From Pseudomonas sp. RIT409 (lineage in GTDB: Bacteria; Pseudomonadota; Gammaproteobacteria; Pseudomonadales; Pseudomonadaceae): 64,000 nucleotides of DNA. This document shows positions 63,701 to 64,000 of the stretch, in pieces. The stretch is from assembly GCF_003052515.2 (NCBI RefSeq), contig NZ_QARE02000021.1:38470-102469 (forward strand), read 5' to 3'. A program made the translations under genes and the position numbers. How positions within the stretch are numbered: the first letter of the stretch is position 1; every line of letters begins with the position of its first letter. The notes below the pieces were generated by a model, which worked only from the letters and a program-made list of their open reading frames with translations, was not told where the DNA came from and did no database searches.

Positions 63701-64000
63701 GACGGTGCCGTCCGCACCGCGCACTTGTACGGTCGCGCCGGGCTCTGCCGTGCCGGAAAGCTGCGTGCCGTCGTTGCTGACCTGCAGGTTCGCCGGGGCA
63801 TTCGGTGCGGTGGTGTCGTTTGCCGTGGTGGTGCTCGGTGCGGAGGTGTTGCCCGCGGCATCGGTGAGGGTCACGTTGACGCTCTGACCATTGGTCTGCG
63901 GTGCGTTGAGCGGGACGTCGAACCGCCCGTCGTTGCCGACCGTACCCGTTCCGATCACGTTGCCGTTGGCGTCGCGAACGGTCACCTGCGCGCCGACTTC
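51755..64000 (-). CDS. Giant BapA/Bap/LapF-family repetitive adhesin, 5'-partial
   Basis: At least 4,080 residues, open at the window end; the start lies beyond 64,000. From the edge to about 53,865 are about 40 tandem Ig-like repeats of about 85 residues, each running from 'APD-TPP-A' through 'GATVTV', 'VLGTA-V-NGTFSVTL' to 'Q-NGQ-L-V-Q-DAAGN-S'. Two modules of about 260-290 residues follow, each ending in 'GTYG-L--D-SG-YTYT' and 'DVF-YQL-HPNG'. The C-terminus has partial RTX-like glycine repeats (LEGGAGNDTL, VDGGTGTDTL) and a type I secretion target. It would be exported by the three proteins encoded next and anchored at the cell surface for biofilm formation. The gene order matches lapF-lapHIJ of P. 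putida. The N-terminal domain, which would separate LapF, LapA and BapA, is outside the window. Confidence 0.9.
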   Translation of the reverse strand, partial: EVGAQVTVRDANGNVIGTGTVGNDGRFDVPLNAPQTNGQSVNVTLTDAAGNTSAPSTTTANDTTAPNAPANLQVSNDGTQLSGTAEPGATVQVRGADGTVLASGVAAADGTFNLTLNPPQSNGQTLSVSATDPAGNTSAPGIVIAADTTAPDAPTNLQVSNDGTQLSGTAEPGATVQVRGADGTVLASGVAAADGTFALTLNPPQSDGQTLSISATDAAGNTSVSAQTQAPDVDQPGTPVDQTPPDAPTDVAIARDGTQISGRGEVGATATVIDANGNVLGTAVVGQDGTFTVTLTPPQTGGEVLQLTMTDAAGNVSANVPVQAYDLSPPLTPTNLALSADGLTLSGHTEAGARVYVRDIAGRVIGIGRAGADGNFTLTLDAAQINGQQLDVSALDAGGNTSASVVFTADDTQPPAPVTDLVISADGTRISGHGEPLATVTIVSQNGTPLGTVVVAANGTFETTLTTPVSAGDSVRVTQTDAHNNASSPVTVIAPATGPATPDNLALSADGTQLTGTASPNALVQVRDASGNLLGSAVADSNGTFSLTLSPAQLAGQVIDVVSTDGNGVSSVTIPFTTPDLTPPAEATDLTVSNSGLTLAGRGEAGATVTVTDAQGNVLGTAVVLVTGSFTVNLSTAQTNGQPLTVVLTDPAGNASAGAPVTAPDLDGPLQPENISVSSDGRVLTGDGEVGSRVTVTGANGTVLGSAIVGADGHFSLTLNTPQHNGQTLLVTAVDSAGNAAPAVSFITPDTQPPVAVSGLALNASGSVLTGLGEAGATVTVRDDQGNVIGSGQVGNNGQFSLTLDTPQTDAQVLQVTQADAAGNVSPPASVTAPDTSTPDPVTAVTVSANGLVVTGNGQVGATVTVTDSQGQILGSAVVGANGQFEITLNAAQTNGQTLSIVQADGSPSTSQPVTVPAPDLQAPAAPSALVLNGAGDTLSGSGEPGATVRVYGPGGALLNTAVVDNTGHFSVQLGAVFNDGQVLQVNQTDAANNLSANASLTAPDVTAPVALSNVAISSNGAVVTGIGTAGDTVTVRDASNTVLGSAVVAANGTFSVTLSAPQLDGQVLSVSQTDASNLSSPISPVTAPDVTAPPAPTGVTVDGTGSTVSGQAQAGSVVVVRGADGTALGQVTVGSSGTFTVTLSTPLHNGETLQVSATDGSNTSLPSTVTAPDDTPPAPVSNVAIDPQGTVVSGTGEPGTTVTISNGATVVGSGPVGADGTFVITLTPPAANGSTLTVTSSDATGNTSQPVPLAGPDGTQLATPSELALSTDGLTLTGVGTPGSTVTVVGSNPAETATVNSFGRFSIRLNFARLNAETLHVTASDGAGHSSVVATVIANDTTAPDALTTATLNGTGSVVSGRGEAGATVSITNSAGVLLGTATVASNGTFAITLSTPQTNAQVLVATQTDAAGNVSQPLTLIAPDLLAPPAATGLSINAVGTVVSGQGEAGATVTIRDAAGNVLATGSVDLSGNFQVTLPAAQTTGAALQVTLTDASGNVSPTASLATTDSTPPAVVQVERVSGDGSAVSGTGEVGATVKVTDANGTVLGTAIVGADGHFIVALSPAQNNGQTLDISQTDASGNVSPSVTFPAPDISPPAALSQVTVNADGLTVTGHGEPGATVSVRSVDGVLLGTGLVASNGAFTLTLNTPQLNAQVLTVTQEDPPGNVSTAVTVVSVDLTPPDAPFALVLNGAGLQLTGSAEPGSTVTVRDASGSVIGTGNTAANGTFQITLSSAQVNGQTLSVVASDAAGNPSPAASLVAADTTAPLAVSDLAITADGATLAGHGEAGATVVVRDGNGNLLGSGAVDANGQFSLALSPGVSAGVAVNVIQTDTAGNASPGVSVVAPGALAEPAPTNLSLSADGLTLAGNATAGSTVTVRSAAGVVLGTALVGSDGTFTAVLSSAQLNGEQVFATATSSDGINSIATDYVAADVTPPSALSDLVLTANGTTLTGRGEAGATVVVSGNGGVTLGTAVVGSNGTFSVTLTTAQIAGQTLHISQTDASGNESPSLDLTAPDRVAPDAPLALAVTRDGTLLSGTGEAGAVVNVYNTAGTLLGTGIVRIDGGFSITLTTPQANGQVLSVTLTDAAGNTSVAGNLTSVDTTAPAALTQLAISSDGQTLTGQGEAGATVTVTDSAGNVLGTATVNSTGTFTLVLGTPLTNAQPLTLTQTDVAGNVSPIATLNAPDTTAPDPLNNVAINGTGLVVTGSGEPGATVTVKDASGNLLGTTLVLGNGTFSVTLNAAQLNHQVLSVQQADPPGNISAPVNVVAPDLTPPAAATDLQFNAAGDVISGAGEVGATVSITLNGTEIATGTVDATGRFLINLPDRQHNGEQVNVVLSDAAGNASTAASVVAPDTTAPVPVAQLALDTGGLILSGTGEPGARLAITNASGITLGTGTVDASGNFAVTLNAAQLNGQVLSVVQIDAAGNASSEATVIAADRTAPDRPVVTLLSADGLTLSGTGEAGATVTVTSANGGVLGTATVAANGTFSVGLSSAQLNGEVLSLTQTDAATNRSDVLTYQVPDVTTPSAVSGLAVSADGLTLTGNGEGGATVRVTDASGTVLGTSTVAANGTFSVTLSSAQLNGESLTVVQTDAALHTSPTAAVTAPDSTPPLIPFDVLLTGGLSLTGHAEAGSTVIVTSASGAELGRGVAIADGTFSLTLTSAQTNGELLSITATDAQANVSPVLTYTAPDTTDPDAVTGLALNAALTQLAGRGEVGATVVVSGSGGPLGSAIVGADGTFLITLTGTVAPNEQLRVIQTDASLNVSADAFLTVPTTPPPSAPVNLTLSADGLILSGDAAASTTITVYGPGNALLGTATTDGTGHFSVTLNAAQTNGQSLQVTATASLGGVSLPATLVAADTTAPAALTDLAVNAAGTLVTGRGEVGATVTVNAPGGTVLGTALVGANGMFSLVLTTPQLNGQVLSAHQTDAANNVSATVTVPAPDVTPPAAPTALALNTAGLVLSGLGEAGATVTVRTAGGVSLGTAVVASNGTFSVALNAAQLNGQVLSVTQADLSGNVSAATGLTAADVTAPAPLSNLTLSGAGLLVSGSGEAGATVRITSAAGTLLGTAVVNAAGTFTATLNSAQLNGQVLNVQQSDAAGNLSAVAQLTAGDVTAPTAPTALLLAANGITLSGVGEAGATVNVYGPNGALLGSTTIGVTGTFSLALNSAQLDGQALTVRLVDTAGNVSVAGTLTAPDTTPPAAPVGVAVSTTGTLVTGTGVAGATVSVRNAAGLLLGTATVAANGTFSVTLTAAQINNEVLTVTQADGAGNVSVGATATAPDLTPPAAASTLVVSGDGLSLSGTGEAGSTVTVKSSAGVVLGTGVVGGTGVFSITLNAAQINGERLVVSLTDNRGNVSVGASVTAPDIDANAPVTASDNLAVATVNIAPAVTVQSYTDSFGSLLLGASKVYSFTVNAGTSVDPTLFLNSPSIVGVLTSLNYTLQVKSASGVWVTLGTGGNGGLLDVIGLAGIGVRVNLPDLLSGDYRLVVSNAGVDVLTAVNTRLELGITSLTQFNGTPGAVTTGNVITDVGTNGQVDQTGPDNGAVLQILKAGSYVAAGGGTTVQGLYGTLTIDASGHYTYTSNGSVGSVGKVDVFSYQLVHPNGLSATANIYVRIDSPQATEVWSDANLASPATLVDATNDIAHSAITLTNLVTTTQSSLGSFGVLLGGGSGTYTTSVAADTVSNLTVVLNAGNLLSLLGSTTVGLYKLNTATGQYVLVKSYGGGSLLNLGGGNYGINFDGQTSGTYQVKVVVGGVGVLSTVNTSLINTATSTNQFVVGSYTPVSGNLLTDTAGGGVDMLGSPYTVLSVLVAGSYVTPGYNGTTITGTYGSLLVHADGSYTYTLNSGLTSAVVGHADVFTYQLTHPNGTTDTATLTIDLDPASAVASTSFSALSMSIAPTEDHGTALVAATTTSTETLHGSNDNDTLDGSHGGAITLEGGAGNDTLIIADQSFASVDGGTGTDTLLWAGGDATINLGDLHNRIHNIEILDLNHTSSVSLTLNLADVLAITSSDNDTLVIKGNSADSVHMTDRWLADGTHQLDGVDYTQYTPQEDPSHHLWVQNGVHVV
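53865..64000 (-). repeat. Tandem ~255-bp Ig-like repeat array of the adhesin
   Basis: About 40 coding repeats of about 255 bp. Most neighbours are diverged at the DNA level, but the two near the window end (about 63,390-63,560 and 63,645-63,815) are almost identical over about 160 bp with a spacing of exactly 255 bp, indicating recent duplication or conversion. Confidence 0.9.

Noticed and set aside
53808..63887. Many long plus-strand open frames opposite the adhesin, some of 390-480 residues
   Set aside because: They lie entirely antisense to the repeat array, recur with its 255-bp period and show low-complexity composition (Val/Ala/Pro/Thr- or Gly/Arg-rich) without recognisable domains. 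They are shadows of high-GC repetitive coding DNA.
53865..64000. Regular direct repeats suggestive of a CRISPR or satellite array
   Set aside because: The period is about 255 bp, the repeats are diverged and in frame, and they encode a continuous Ig-like protein; there are no short identical repeats with unique spacers.

Overview
The window is chromosomal DNA of a Pseudomonas, most likely a fluorescent or putida-like species. The evidence is the high GC content, the gene families present (NhaR/TerC, a LapF-type giant adhesin with its own type I exporter, ArsR/C/H, a PuuB-type oxidase), and oxygen-responsive FNR/Anr-type promoters. This assignment is inferred from protein character and gene order only.

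Bases 1 to about 24,950 form a low-oxygen / stress-persistence island. It holds a fusion of a flippase-like membrane domain to an MgtA-like P-type ATPase, a BCAM0308-family zinc-ribbon protein, a decayed groEL paralogue, a phosphoribosyltransferase, an erythromycin-esterase-like protein, a PolX DNA polymerase/nuclease, two zinc alcohol dehydrogenases, four tandem-domain universal stress proteins (USPs), a two-helix K+ channel, an FNR-type regulator with all four Fe-S cysteines, a GNAT acetyltransferase, and a likely operon of acetate kinase, phosphoketolase and a Ca2+-type P-ATPase. Several promoter regions carry TTGAT-N4-ATCAA-like boxes. The content resembles the low-oxygen-activated (lxa) locus of Burkholderia cenocepacia. 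I infer a regulon that makes ATP (phosphoketolase to acetyl-P to acetate), reoxidises NADH (alcohol dehydrogenases), holds ion gradients (two P-ATPases, K+ channel) and preserves the cell (USPs) when respiration stops.

Bases 25,056-26,761 are an arsenic operon, arsR-arsB-arsC-arsH, in which the arsB efflux gene is reduced to a remnant of about 115 bp that keeps only its two ends.

Bases 26,920-33,232 are seven overlapping or tightly packed minus-strand genes: thermostable-hemolysin-like protein, AMP-ligase, haem-oxygenase-like diiron protein, SDR (frameshifted), TPR protein, response regulator and histidine kinase. A cytochrome b561 gene diverges from them. The shared promoter region carries two oppositely oriented direct-repeat boxes of PmrA/QseB type, suggesting that the embedded two-component system controls both sides.

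Bases 33,947-46,872 are mostly ordinary core genes: a WHy-domain lipoprotein, NCS2 purine/pyrimidine permease, ArsR-type regulator, aldehyde dehydrogenase, YceH, DUF1993, MFS transporter, nhaR, terC, a C39-like lipoprotein, a PuuB-type FAD oxidase, tRNA-Val(GAC) and a trypsin-like lipoprotein.

Bases 46,873-64,000 (minus strand) encode a giant repetitive adhesin, truncated at the window edge, followed by its TolC-like, ABC and HlyD-like exporter genes. This is the same order as lapF-lapHIJ. About 40 repeats of about 85 residues are visible.
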